Shown: one piece after another, positions 45,870 through 57,854 of the stretch | Layout: every line of letters begins with the position of its first letter | Position numbering within the stretch: position 1 is the first letter of the stretch | Made by a program: the position numbers and the translations under genes | Source: Tanypteryx hageni | Taxonomy: Eukaryota; Arthropoda; Insecta; Odonata; Petaluridae | Length of the DNA stretch: 64,000 bases | Assembly: GCA_028673005.1 (NCBI GenBank) | Contig: CM054113.1 | Location: forward strand, 169,739,337-169,803,336 | Direction of reading: 5' to 3' | The notes under the pieces: generated by a model | Databases searched by the model: none | Seen by the model: the letters and a program-made list of their open reading frames with translations, nothing else | Told to the model about the DNA's origin: nothing

Positions 45870-46180
45870 CCCTTCACTCCTTCTACCACTCGCTCGCTCA
45901 AGAGATCCTCCTTATTAGTGGAAAATTTTCGGTGTCTCCCATTATGCGACTTTATTCTTTTGTGGCGCCATAGCAAAGAATCGTCTGCGTGTTTTTTAAA
46001 AGAGTTTTGGCGCACTCGGAGAATGGGATTTTAAATGGGAGGTTTAATCTTTCTTTCGTCTTCTGTTATTTTTTCTTTCTCTCGCTCCTTCCCTCAGAAC
46101 ACGCCCTTTCTCTCGTTTCGGTTGATTTGGAATCTTGCTTCACAGTGGGGAGAGAAAATGTTTCAAGTCGCTCTCCTCCT
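44700..46180 (-). repeat. Polypyrimidine island (GA on the minus strand)
   Basis: The plus strand is CT-rich for about 1.5 kb, with a pure (TC)n run at 45844-45869, an (AC)n patch near 45700-45750 and a short AT-balanced gap near 45610-45690. The 205-codon ORF 45356-45973 crosses these repeats (Ser/Pro/Phe, His/Thr/Ala and Leu/Ser blocks in turn) and is a composition artefact. Confidence 0.8.
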
Positions 46181-46199
46181 CTGCTGGTTGGATAGCTCG

Positions 46200-46780
46200 G
46201 GCGAAATTTTAATTTATCAATTAGTTTTTTGAAGCACATCTGGGGATTGCTCAAATTGGCGATTGTGCTTGAAAAGCAGATAATAGGATAAAATATTTCT
46301 ACTAAAACACACGCATAAACAATTATATAAAATCAAACCTTATTCGCAAATATGTAGACTGTTATCAATTAAAAACTATACAAACTCTATAAATGAACGG
46401 TTAATACAGCGCCAAAGTGGTGTGAATAACGGTGCGAGGATAAGAATTTCCCCTTTAAATAATAAATAAAGATTTAATTAAAAAATGTTCAATTATCGTA
46501 AGAAATAACGCACTTAATTCCTAATTTTATGGTTTAAGTAAATAGAAAATATTATTTAATACGAGTATACAGAAACAAGATTTAATGTTTTTTTAGTTTC
46601 TTAGTGGTTCACTACGCACCGAGGGGCTGCGCAGGCGTGAATATGGCACTGCACCAATATAAAATACAAGTATAGGAAAAATATTGAAGAAAGGTCGCAA
46701 TTTAAAAGAAAGGTTTGTAAGTTTTGTGCTTCTTTGTCAGCCTTTACGTATGAAAGGAAATTTATACGAAAAGGATGATA
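46200..46780. other. AT-rich stretch, nothing recognised
   Basis: Stops in all frames; no repeat seen before the hAT-like element. Confidence 0.5.
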
Positions 46781-47248
46781 CAGAGGTGCCCAACCTGCGG
46801 TCTACGGGCCGGATGCGGCCCTCTTAGCAATTTAATGCGGCCCACCACCAATGTTTCGTAGTTTTCAAAAAGTTTTCATATTTATTTTGATTTACCCACC
46901 AAATGTTATTTTATATCTAGAAAAACCTCTTAAAATATCTAGCATTAATTTGAGTTCCCTTAATAAATATTTCCCAATTCGAATAAGTTATGTTTAATTT
47001 TGCATTTGATCTTTTCTCAAAGATATTTCTAAGATTGAATTCAATCGTGATTCCTAATATTGTAATGTTAGCCCTAAAAACCTAATTTTAACTTGATTTT
47101 AACTCACATGGTGCATAGGAATCTCTAAGTAACTTCCGATTTAACTTAAATGCAGTCCGCCGAAGCATTCGCAATTTTCAATTCGGCCTACTGAAGGTTT
47201 CACCGCCACCAATGCTATCCACCAAGTAGAAAAGGTTGCCCACCACTG
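46781..47248. mobile_element. Non-autonomous hAT-like element (468 bp)
   Basis: The left end CAGAGGTGCCCAACC and the reverse complement of the right end CAGTGGTGGGCAACC match at 13 of 15 bases and are typical hAT termini. Internal ATGCGGCCC and GTCCGCCGAAGCATT phrases are shared with the MITE at 28126-28431. Flanking 8-bp sequences do not match (GGATGATA and CTCTAGCC), so the copy is old or rearranged. No coding sequence. Confidence 0.65.
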
Positions 47249-47640
47249 CTCTAGCCTATTTCTCTTTAGAAGACGATTCTGATAATTTTACAACTAAATC
47301 AAAATGCCCAAACGTAAGATGTCGATCATATTTCTGATGAGAATTTGTACGCTTGCGGGCATTTGCAGGATTCAATAAATTTCTCATCGAACCTAACTTA
47401 GTACGTTACAGATCAACAGTTTTAATCTCGCGAATTCTAGTTCCGAGTTCTCTCTTGTTGAGCGCGTGACGCAGGATAAATTACTGGGCAGGACAGCGAC
47501 ACGTGCTCGCGCTGTAAAAACGATGAGACATCACCCTGACCTGTAACGAAACGACGTCCACCTGCAAGCAAAAAAAAATTCGCTGACCGCTATCTCAACC
47601 GCCGGCTGCACAATCTCTTCCACGCCGACTATTATGTACC
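47249..47640. other. Unassigned stretch
   Basis: Nothing recognised. Confidence 0.5.
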
Positions 47641-48500
47641 CATCCCGCTCTTTCTCTCTTTCACTCGCCCGTTGTCTTCCTCTCCCCCTCCCTCGTTCTC
47701 CCTTCATCTGCCTCTATCCTCCACCTCCTCCATCAAAAACCTTGTCTTTAACTCCGTTTCTGCTTCGTATCACTTGGAAGGAGACCTTTTCGCACACTTC
47801 ATTTGAGTAGCCATCGCTGGACCTGCTTGTCCCATTGTCCAAATCTTATGTACTGCCTCTTGCTATCACCACACCTGTCCCTCCTCCTTCTCCATCTTCA
47901 TTTCCCTTATCCCTCTTTTCTATCTCCCTCTCTCTCATACCCTATTCTCCGCTCTCTCTTTATCACACCCTCACTTCTCTACCTCTTCACTCTTGTCTGT
48001 CTCTTTTCTCTGTCCATTCTCTATCTTATTTCCCCCTCCCTCATTTACTTATATTCCCTCTCTCTCTCTTTCTCTTCTCTGTATCGTCTCTAACTCATCT
48101 GTCTCTTCTATCTTTTATCGGCGGTCTCTTCTCCCTCCTTTTTCTCACTACACTTCTCCTCTTTTTATTCCTCTCCCCCTTTATGTATCCCACATCCTCT
48201 GCCACCCACAGTTCCAATTTTTCCCGCACTTATTCTCCAATCTTTCCATCTCTACATTATTTTTCCTTCCCGTCTTTTTATTTTCGTACCTCTCACATCT
48301 TTATCTAGACACCTTTCTTGCCCTCATCCTTCGTTACTCTATACTCTTTCTAACATAACCTCTTTCTCTTTCCCCCAACCTTTATCCTACTTTTCTCCTC
48401 TCCTTCTTCACCTCCCATCCTCTTCCTCTTTCCCTTACCCTCTCCCTCTCCTTTTCTTCGCATGCTCTCCTCTTTATTTCCGGCATTTCCTTCAACTCGA
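47640..48500 (-). repeat. Polypyrimidine island (GA on the minus strand)
   Basis: The plus strand is CT-rich for about 0.85 kb. Three overlapping ORFs (96-157 codons, 47803-48358) in different frames are all Ser/Leu/Phe/Pro-rich, which shows that they come from composition, not from selection. Confidence 0.8.
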
Positions 48501-49550
48501 ATCTTCCATTATCCCCTGCACCCCGAGCGGGATAATCGTCAGTAAAAATTTTCCGCGTGTTGCCATCCCCTTCTTCATTTCTTCTCGGAGACTTCTTATC
48601 CCGTTGTGCGGCGAATATCCGCTTGTCGAAATGAAAAGGAGGGAGCCGCTAAATGTATTGTTCGAAAACCACGGGCGTCAATATATTTTCCATTTTCTCC
48701 TGGAAAATAGTTAGCCCGGCTGCGTATTTTTGTTCGTTCCGCGCCGTATAATTCGCGAAGGCTACCACTAGTTGAGATTAGAAAAAAATATCCATTGTAT
48801 ATAGTATAATTCAAATATCAAAGAAATGATGTGCAAAGATTTTTTCTCACAAAAGAAATCGCGTATGAGTGGAACAGGTTATCTGAAGGACTTCTTACTC
48901 CCTTTCCAATGTTATTGCATTTAGGAAGAGAAATTTGATATCTTTGTTATGAGCGAAGAAATTTATATATTGCAAGATGTTGTATTTATGAAACAAATTT
49001 TTGAAGCTAATATATGTGGAAATGGCCAATGGCCATTTCATGAGCCGGTCATTTCTTTTGACCAATTGTTATGACTATAGACGATTTCGCTCATAAATTC
49101 AATGACGTTTACATTATAACGATAACATGAGAGCAACTCAAACTCAAGATTCTTCGTCCAGTTCATAAAACGAGGAATTTTACAAATATTACCTATACCT
49201 ATTTTGAGATTTTTATATGATAAGTCGTACAATTATATCGAAAAGACTTTTTCGTTTATAATCCGCTTCATTAGGTAGGGATATGCTTATTTCAGAAAAT
49301 TTATTTTTGATTAATACATGGAGAGGATAGTAAATAGTGATAATACAGAAGCCGTAAATTCTGACAGAAGGAATCAGTGTATCGTTAATAAGAGTAAATA
49401 AAAATTGAGCTTCATTTTCTGACGCAATATGAAAAACTGCTTTTTATTTATTGAGGGATATTTAGAATTGTAAAATTAAAATTCTTTGTAAATTTAGTAA
49501 TATAATTATATGACAAATGATTTATTCAATAATTAATTTAAAAATTGTAA
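48500..49550. other. Unassigned AT-rich stretch
   Basis: Short ORFs (48596-48814 and 49038-49232, both -) with no domain. Confidence 0.5.
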
Positions 49551-49880
49551 CGTTCTATCTATAACTTTTTGCTCAGAATCTTAGTTAGAAAGATTTGAAG
49601 GCACCTCCTGCCAACCACCGATTTTTTTAAAAAGAATTCTTTTGCATCGTCATAGATGGCATTAAACATGACACAAATAGTGAAAGATTTAAGTTTCTAT
49701 CTATAACCATGTTGCAGAATCTTAATTTGAAATTTTTCAAGACACCCCTGTCGCCCGCATTTCTCCAAAAAGTTTCTTTGGCAGCGTAATAAATGGCATC
49801 ATAGGCCACACACTCCCAAATTTCAGCGTTCTATCTCTTACCGTATAATTGATATTTTAATCGACAGACGGAAATACAGA
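49551..49880. repeat. Degenerate tandem repeat, about 140-bp period
   Basis: The phrase TTCTATCT starts units at about 49551, 49693 and 49827. Units 1 and 2 share CAGAATCTTA, a GGCACC/GACACCCC block and AATGGCAT in the same order. The third is partial and runs into ATCGACAGACGG. This looks like the 3' end of a retroposon with duplicated tails, but no class can be fixed. Confidence 0.6.
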
Positions 49881-51636
49881 GCGGAAGCACAAGCGCGTTT
49901 ATAAAGATACACGCGCTAAAAAGAAAGAAACAAAGGTTAAAATGAGGAAAGATACGTATAATTAAAAATATAAATACGTTCTCGAACATATGTCACATCA
50001 TATCTTTAAAAAAATACCTATGGAGCGCAGGTATGCCGTAATTTACCTCCAATTTAATTTTTACACGGTTAAAAAAAAATCTTATTCATTTTTTCAACTC
50101 GTAGCGATAATTGACATCAGACGAAAAACATTCGCGTACTGAAACGATTGAAATTGTCTTCTACCATAGTTCAGTGGTAGAAATATCAGGCCTCCAAGTG
50201 GCAGAATTTTTCTCCCGTTTCTAAATTATTCCCATAGGAATATTGAAATTTTATTTGCGATAGTACAGCTAGGGTACTCTTCATATGACGCCCAAGCGGG
50301 TGTTTTCCTTTGAAGTGTATTTTCGGAAACCATTGCCACTTCGATATAAGAGATAATCTGCCTACGACAAGTATGTCCCTTTTTCTTCAGATTTCGCTCC
50401 AACAGAGACCTGAATACTTCCTCGAAAAGCGTTCCTTTTTGCAAAAAGGTGCCGCCGTAGCCGCAGTACACTTAAAAAAAGAGGCTTTATCTATAGAGAT
50501 ATTCCTCCTAGAAGATCTTCAAGGGTATAGCGAATTCTTCGAGCTGGCTTTTCGCAACAAAGGCGAGAAATAAATCGCCTTTCCCGCCGTTTTGAAACAC
50601 CTCTTCGGACTTCAAGAGCGTATCTTTTAAGTCTAGGTAAGCGTCGGAGATTTTCCAAGGTGAGGTATTTGCTTTCTTAGGGAAGAATCGGCGAAGGTTC
50701 GTCCGAAAAGGGAATCTGGCGTTTTAGGTGACGGAATTCTCGAGGGAAATAAGGGGAAGGGGATAGAGCGAGAAGGTTTTTCGGAATGCGGTCGGAAGAG
50801 GTGTGAGTGTTAGGGTGAGTATGGCGAAAAAGGGTAAACATCTTGCCTTGGCACCTCTCACGCAAGTGAGGAGAGATATGTCCTAATCCCTCCATCGAGT
50901 TTTCTTAGTGACAGAAACAATTCCTTTTCGGTCGAAGGCGCAACTCAGGAGAATGGCGGGGTCGTAACGGGAGGGTTATTTTGCCACTTCTCAAGCAAAA
51001 AATAACTGAGAGAAAAAATATTTCCCTCAAACCTGACAAAAATGTGCGAATCTGAGGTGGCAAGTATTTTCTTTGTTCTGCCTAGCGAAAAGGGAGAGAT
51101 TTTCACTCGGGTGGTACTGATGTGTTCTAATTTCTTTCTGAGGAAGTTCTTTTGGAATAGTTGTTTTGTAGGGAAAGATACTTTGCAAAGCGAATGCACT
51201 GCATAAGTCATGACAGTCTCGGAAAACAACGTATTATGTATTTCTGGAACACATGTGCTGTCTTTATGTCTCACCATTTCATGATCAAGGGTATCGATAA
51301 TTCCTCTAGCCTAATTCTTAAATTAATTTGACTTGTACCTTTCATGGGATGGCCAACTGGGATATTGCATGTTTAGAGAAGGAACAAAAACCGGGCCAAT
51401 ACTCGATTCTCAGCCTCTTTACCATTTATGTATGCTTAATTTTAAGATATATGAATATTAATTTCTTAAATAAGTTGCAGAAATTGTTGCAATTTTGAAA
51501 ATACCCATTAAATTAGCCGGTCACCCTAACCTTCGCAGATTTTCCATTCCAGAGTACATACGGATCCCTATTAGTCATACTCACAGTACAATTGAAAAAA
51601 AAAACGTTTTTATATGGTATCTGCTAACGATGAATC
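49881..51636. other. Unassigned stretch, mildly GA-rich near 50.7 kb
   Basis: Overlapping ORFs at 50310-50573 (+) and 50226-50471 (-) have normal composition but no recognised domain. The 50640-50960 part is moderately purine-rich. Confidence 0.4.
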
Positions 51637-51679
51637 ACCGCTGATGACGTTTGATTTGTAGTCGTAACGCGCGTCTGGT
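51637..51679 (+). ncRNA. Hammerhead-like motif resembling known retroelement hammerheads
   Basis: CTGATGA (51641-51647), a variable stem II region (51648-51663, pairing only at its base), GTAA in place of GAAA (51664-51667), stem III palindrome CGCGCG (51668-51673), GTC cleavage triplet (51673-51675) and stem I ACCG/TGGT (51637-51640 with 51676-51679). The ACGCGCGTC..TGG part closely resembles the well-known schistosome satellite hammerhead. The GAAA change should impair cleavage. Confidence 0.6.
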
Positions 51680-52600
51680 TTTCCAAACCTTGTTATTAAT
51701 ATTGTAGAGAATTTAAAAAAAATCAGATTTCAGCAATAAGATGAGCTCGATAACTCTTTTGGGGGTAGCAAAATTAATTCTTTGACAGCAAAATGGGTTA
51801 ATATATCCGCAACATATGAACCTGATGAAAGATTACTCTCGAAGAGGTTCTACGGGCATGATGCGAACTGGAGTATTATAAAAAATAAACATTGTTATCT
51901 TATTCAACTTTCGTTTTATCAATTCTACCAACACATTTTCCAAGAATGCGTTGATAAATTTGGATTTATATTCTGTTCCACTGATTCTTTGTTGATTTTA
52001 AGATAATGAAATTCAAATACACATATTTAGGAAACTCCATTTCTTCAGTGGATTGAGAATATATTAAGAATCAACGGTTAACAATCACGTGCTTCACGAA
52101 GAATTTTTTTTCGTCTTCTTTCGCGCACCACTTCATTTTAAGCTTAAACCGACTCGCTGCATTCGCTCGTTTGTGAATAAGACGGGTTACCACCAGTGAA
52201 ATTTTCTAAACGTCAACTCCATACGCCCGAAGAATACTTACAACCTTCTCCAATCTTTTTTCATCGGCGCTCTTATCCCTCAAATTAAATAATCGCATTC
52301 CGATTCCCCTTACACGCCAGCTTAAAAAAATATAAACCGCAACACTCGGTCACCCTCTGTAAATGCGTGCGAACGGAATTTCCGCTTCCGTGACTCAACC
52401 AAAACAGCACGCTTTCGGACGCGCCGGAACAAATCACAAAAACCCTCGACGGCTTCTCTAGGACGCTCGCAACAATCGAGGCACGAATCACCACGGCAAA
52501 ACGTCGAGGATTATGTATTCATGCTCTCGTTCTCTTCTCACGCCACGTTAGGCGGGTACAGACTGAGTCGTCTACCGGGGGAGACCGCAGCGAATAAGAG
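51680..52600. other. Unassigned stretch
   Basis: The 74-codon ORF 51782-52006 (+) and the 69-codon ORF 52285-52494 (-) show no domain. The first 100 bp may belong to the retroelement carrying the hammerhead. Confidence 0.4.
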
Positions 52601-53420
52601 GAATGGTCACTTCCTTTTATTCTCCATTTGATATCTCTCTCGAAACAAAAAAAAGGAAGCAGCGGCCGACTCGGCACACTTCCCCAAGACGAGGACTCAA
52701 TCGAGAGAAGGCTTCGGAATGACAAAAGAGGAAGATTCGGAGAAAAGGATGGAGAGAGTAACGCGAGAACTCATCGACACGGACCTAAGCAGCGCAGGAA
52801 AAGGGCGGGTAAGAAAAAAGATTTTTTAAAAAGGCGGTTGAAGCGGGAGAAAAGACCGCTCAGAGAAGCGGACGAGTCGCTTCCCCCTTCTTCTTACTTG
52901 TAAGCGGGGATAGGGTCAGTCTTCCCAGAAAAAAGTACACGAGAGAGAAAAGGGAGACGTTAAAAGCGTTCTCGAACGGCCGACCAGAGGAGGATTATTC
53001 CGGGCGGTCACGTCTGTAGGAAGACAGAGGAAAGGAGATGATTTTTAAGGTGGCGTGTCCGAGCTGCATCGCCCAGAAAAGGGGAGGAACTCTGCAAGAG
53101 ACCAGTAGTGCGGTGGAGGGTGTCGAGGACGGCTGGCGCCGCACTTCTGCTGACCAGAGGGAAAGTAAAGAACTCTCTCTCTCTCTCTCTGACCACCCCC
53201 TACAGAGAGAGTATAAGGAGAAGAGGGGATGATTTTTCGGAGGGGAGGGAGTTCGGAACCATTGTCCTCTTGGTCCGATTAGCGCGCGAGGAACACAAGG
53301 GAATGCCGCTTCCAAAAGGAGCGTAAGTGACCGCCGGAAAATCTCATCCCTTCCATTCCATTCTCTTCCCTCTGTCGTCTCCCCTGCGGGGCAAAAAAAG
53401 ACCCCGGAGAATGTGTCCGA
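52600..53420 (+). repeat. GC-richer polypurine island
   Basis: The plus strand is GA-rich with more CG dinucleotides than other islands. Overlapping ORFs on both strands (52519-53326) are Arg/Lys/Glu- or Ser/Pro-rich and are not called. Confidence 0.65.
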
Positions 53421-55209
53421 TGCTCTGATGTGCGTGGCCGAATCGTAGGGAAGGAAGGATTTTTCCCTGCAGCGGTGACTCCTCCTTCTCCACGATTTCT
53501 GAGACGTGGGGATTATATCGTCCCTATTTTTTCCGATACGCAGGCTATGGTTGGCTTATCGAACCGAATATATGCCGATTTTGCTAAATCCGCATTTCGC
53601 TAAGAGCTTGTTGAAGATTTTCTGTAAAATTTCAAATAGATGTTGAGGAAAGTTACGTTGTTAAGTAACTGCCCTGTTAATATTCGATGGAGTTAACTTC
53701 GTTAGCGAAGAATGTACTTGATTTGATTAATTCTATCATTTTCTGGCTATGGGAGGTACTTATGCATCTCATTTGTTTAGATTCAGCTCACTGATTTTCT
53801 TTACCCTCACCTCCCATCTACGCGAATATTGTTGCTCGACTACTCTTACATTTTTATAGATTATTTCATGAATACCTGACTTTTGTTTCATCGATATTTA
53901 AGCGTATAAAGAGTAAATTTTTAAAAGATCCTGCATTGAATTTTCGGGAATATAAAAAATGGAGCAAATTAATGGGAAATTATTCTTATATACAAAGCAC
54001 CTATATATCGTATCGATTTAATGTGAAACTATGTAACTTAATAATGAGCGCTAAGTCTTCTTTGTGATAGTAAAATTATTAATATTAAATTGAATTAGAT
54101 TAAGCTAATTATGTAAATAAACTAGGTAAATTTGAAAGCGTCAACGATTTATGCCATGATTACGTCCAAAAATGACTCCAAAAATACTATTTTTACCTTT
54201 AAGGGGAATAAAGGTAATTCCCGGCTATAAATTATAGATTCATTAACGTTTTTTAGGGCAAACGCGCACGTTGAATTAATGACAATGTTGAGTTCCGTCA
54301 TGTGACAAGTAGGAAGCACAGATTGCTAAGGTGGGCCTAAATGTTTTCATTGGATCGACCCATTCGAAAATGACACAATACTTAGGATTAAAAAACTTCG
54401 TTTCTATTACATGGCCGGTCCATGCGCTCAAAAGAACATTCCTTCTCGAGCCAAGCAATTTTGAAATAGAAACGGCAGCTTTCCATTGTGACGGGAATTG
54501 AAGTTCGATGCGGCAATATAGTGACTACTCCTCACCGTGAACAATTGACTGTCGTGTGAACGAGGGCTTGCGAAAAGGGGGTCGACGGATCGGAGAGCAT
54601 TGAAAATGCGGAGCGGACCTCGAGTGCCTTGGAGAGTTTTTCGAAGCGAGAACAGAGAGAAAGAGAGCCATTGTTGTGTTCTAAAGGGTGTTGAAGAGTC
54701 TTTTCAAAGAGCGAAGGGGTTGCGGGAGAGAGGAATAAAGGCTAAAGTAGACGTTTCGTTAGGAATTATACCACATCACTCATTCTTGAGGGTGAAGGAT
54801 ATACACATACACAATTCTTCTAGCATATATGTGAGAGTATTTATTTTCAATTCCTTCAAAGATGTGATTTATAAAAGGTTTGGTTTATCCATTATTGACG
54901 AAAAACATATACTTACAAATTAGTAAATTACGATAAAATAAAAGTAGCAGTTATCTTTCGAAGTCCGTACACACACTTGAGGTAGCGCTACATGTCGCTG
55001 CAAAGTGTATGGAATAGTTTACAAGTTTCTTTTCTTGCTACAGTGGGTTCGGGAATATGAGCCGTATCTTGTCTCATATGATTACACTAACTGCGAAGTT
55101 TAAGGGTGTGAGTTCGTTGGAAGATGGAGAGAGGGTCGATGCATTGTGGAAGTTTTGTTGTAGAAGATGCGTGGCTAGATGAATCAGGAGTAGACTAGGA
55201 GGGAGGGAG
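53420..55209. other. Unassigned stretch
   Basis: The 107-codon ORF 54600-54923 (+) has normal composition but matches nothing I know, and I see no splice or promoter context. The rest is AT-rich. Confidence 0.4.
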
Positions 55210-55345
55210 CAGAGCCAGCCCGAGGTAAGGACAAGCCGATCGGCTGCCAAGGGCGCCAACGTATTAGGAGCGCTAACTCTAACTCTAGGTAAACATTACT
55301 TGCAAGCAGGGGCGGATTTATCATTAGGTGCATTACGCGCTAGCT

Positions 55346-55410
55346 GGGGGCCTCGTCCAAAGGGGGGCCTCGTCCAAAGGGGGGCGTCGTCCAAAGGAGG
55401 GCCTCAATGT
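55346..55410. repeat. 17-bp subterminal tandem array in hAT-B
   Basis: The unit GGGGCCTCGTCCAAAGG repeats at 17-bp spacing (CCTCGTCC at 55351 and 55368, CGTCGTCC at 55385), with a partial fourth copy at 55402. Arrays next to hAT termini commonly bind transposase; that role is inferred. Confidence 0.85.
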
Positions 55411-57854
55411 AGATTGTGCTGAAGAATTTTCAAGAAATTGCTGTTCTTTCAAATTCTTATAATTTTTTACAGTCTCTTGGGAGATGCACACCCTAGAACC
55501 GCTCTTCTTGTGTCGCCAGATGGGCTCCTCCTGAGCCAGGAAGTGTCTTTTTTCTTTTAAGCCGTTGTTTATGGTTCTCAGATGGGAAAAAATGACTGGA
55601 GTTGTGTATGGAGGCACAATTCTGGGACCTGACCAACCCCAATAACTCTTGCGGGCCAAGGGTCATTTTTAGTCGTTCATTTATATTTCAGCAGGTAGAA
55701 AATTCCTGAGAAACAATGTCACAGTAACAAAACAGATTGAAAAAATTCTGAACGAAGGTCTCAAAATAATGACAAGATGTATATATAGAGCTATTAGTTA
55801 CATTGACAATAGTCTGATAAAATTTTGTATATAAAATTACGCATGCCCCCTTCTCTGAACATCCCTAGGTAACAAAATATCTGTGTACAATAATCGCATT
55901 CAATATACGTCGTGAACGAATTTTTTATATTGGTAAATAGTAAATACTTGCAACAAATTTTGGATAATGTGTCATAATGAAGAATGAGAGGTAAAATAAG
56001 AAAGCAGAGTGAAAATAATACGAAAGGCGTTTCACAAAGTAACTATCTAATGTAACTTCAAGAACTTAGCTACCTTACAACGGATTGAATATTTTGTCGT
56101 CTGTAAAAAACACGCCTACCTCACAAACACTCGATAGAATAACAGCTATCACTTTGTAATAAAATCCCATTCGAAAGACGTCATTAATCAATGTGTTTTA
56201 ACCAAGTGTGACACCAGTGTTTCCACAGTTTTTCCTCCAGTCTGTTAAAAGAACGTAGTTCGAGTGGACGTTTACAACGGGATGCAAATAGTTTTCTTCG
56301 AGTGAAGTGGAAACAGGAAATCAAGTTAGTCTCGTTTTATATTTAAATATACATCACGTTAATTTCGACTGGACATTCTCTGATTAATTTTCTAAGGCGA
56401 TTTTCCACTGAATTTTGGGGTCAATATACAGTGTGTAACATTTTTATTTTTCAAATAACGTAAATTGCTATTGTTAAGTAACTAATATTTAAATCGAGCT
56501 CTCGGCAATATTTCTTGCCTCGCCGAAGTGAATTCCGGAGCGTGCTTACGATTTTCATCTGGTGTGCTAGGTGTTTGAAATTACGGAAGGCTTTCATGGG
56601 TGCACATATACAGTCATGTCTTGATCATCGTGAATCCATTATCCTCGGTTTTCTCTTTCGCGGTCGAGCGTCTTTGCGGAGGTTTCTTGATAATAGTTTT
56701 CGGGAAAGCTCATTTGCGACGATACAGAATTACTATTTTAATTATTTATTGTGCTATTTTTTATCGTTACTTTACGTATGTGAAAATAATTTTATAAATA
56801 CACATTTTCAAACCTTAAATTAATAAAACAATATTTGCATTCGACCATGTCGCAGAAGCGATAAGATTCACTTGTATATTCATTTTTGTCGTAATTACCT
56901 GTAAAAATGGCTACTGACTAACTTATTATACTTTATGTTTCTGCTCAATGTATTCTTTTATTATAATTTGTTATAAAACTTCCTGTATGTACCAACTTCA
57001 TTGATCGTTTCTAAAAAAATATAAATCGACATGAAATACTTCCCGTTATATGCTGATGGAAAAGGAGCGATTTTTATTAGGGGCGGCTAAAATCATTCTT
57101 TCTAACGCTCGTGAAAACTGTTGGTCGACCCTTGATAAGGCCTACGTTAGTAACGTTATAATTCTTTGTTTTCATCGGCATTTACTTTTCAGTATTTCAT
57201 AATTGACGAATATAATACTGGTTTATGCAATGACCTTGCTTTTTGATGCTTTATTTTAGCCATCTATAAGTGCAGATTACTGTGAAACTATGACATATAT
57301 TTTAGAATGACATTTAAATGCATAAATTCCAAATGATAAATTTCGTAATTCACAGCGTAGGCACAACGCAAGTATAATAATCAGTATTTAAAAAAGGTTC
57401 TTATTTAAATATTATTTTCAATTTCTAAGCTGTAGAAACGTTCGTCGGAAATTCTTCAAGTTTATTTTTTCTTCCTATTTTTTATAATCATCATCATCAT
57501 AGTTTTTTATAACACAAATATTATTTTCTTATCTTTATCTTATACAATGCAAATGAAGTTTGTATAAACGTACAAAATAATTTAATACTGGAGTAAAAAA
57601 TATAATAACTTTAATTTAGGACACAAAATTTCGATCAGTTTTTCTGAAATAATAAACAAAATACAACTTTTCTTAAATAGATAAGATCCTTTGTCCATAG
57701 ATTTTCAATTTGTCGAATGGAATCTACTTTTCATTGTAAAATTTAGTTAGTTTTTGTACGATAAATGTCAATTAAAGTTATTCTAAAATAGTTTCACTAA
57801 ATTAATTTTAAAAGGCATTTACAAATAACACTTTTCAACATATCCATTTATAAA
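55411..57854. other. 2.4-kb leader region of hAT-B, content unknown
   Basis: AT-rich sequence between the subterminal array and the transposase start. It has one 102-codon ORF (56515-56823, +) and a 108-codon minus ORF at 55333-55659 that crosses the array. Neither has a recognised domain. It could be a 5' UTR/intron, captured host DNA or an older nested insertion. Confidence 0.4.

Noticed and set aside
45356..45973. 205-codon ORF
   Set aside because: Crosses CT, AC and TC repeats, each giving its own low-complexity peptide. No domain.
46773..47256. Target duplication for the 468-bp hAT-like element
   Set aside because: Flanking octamers do not match, so no TSD is claimed.
47803..48358. Three overlapping ORFs of 96-157 codons that look membrane-like
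   Set aside because: Hydrophobicity comes from Leu/Phe/Ser codons in a CT-rich tract, and different frames give similar peptides.
53586..53640. GCATTTCGC patch resembling a hammerhead GAAA/stem III segment
   Set aside because: No CUGANGA box upstream on the minus strand and no stem II.
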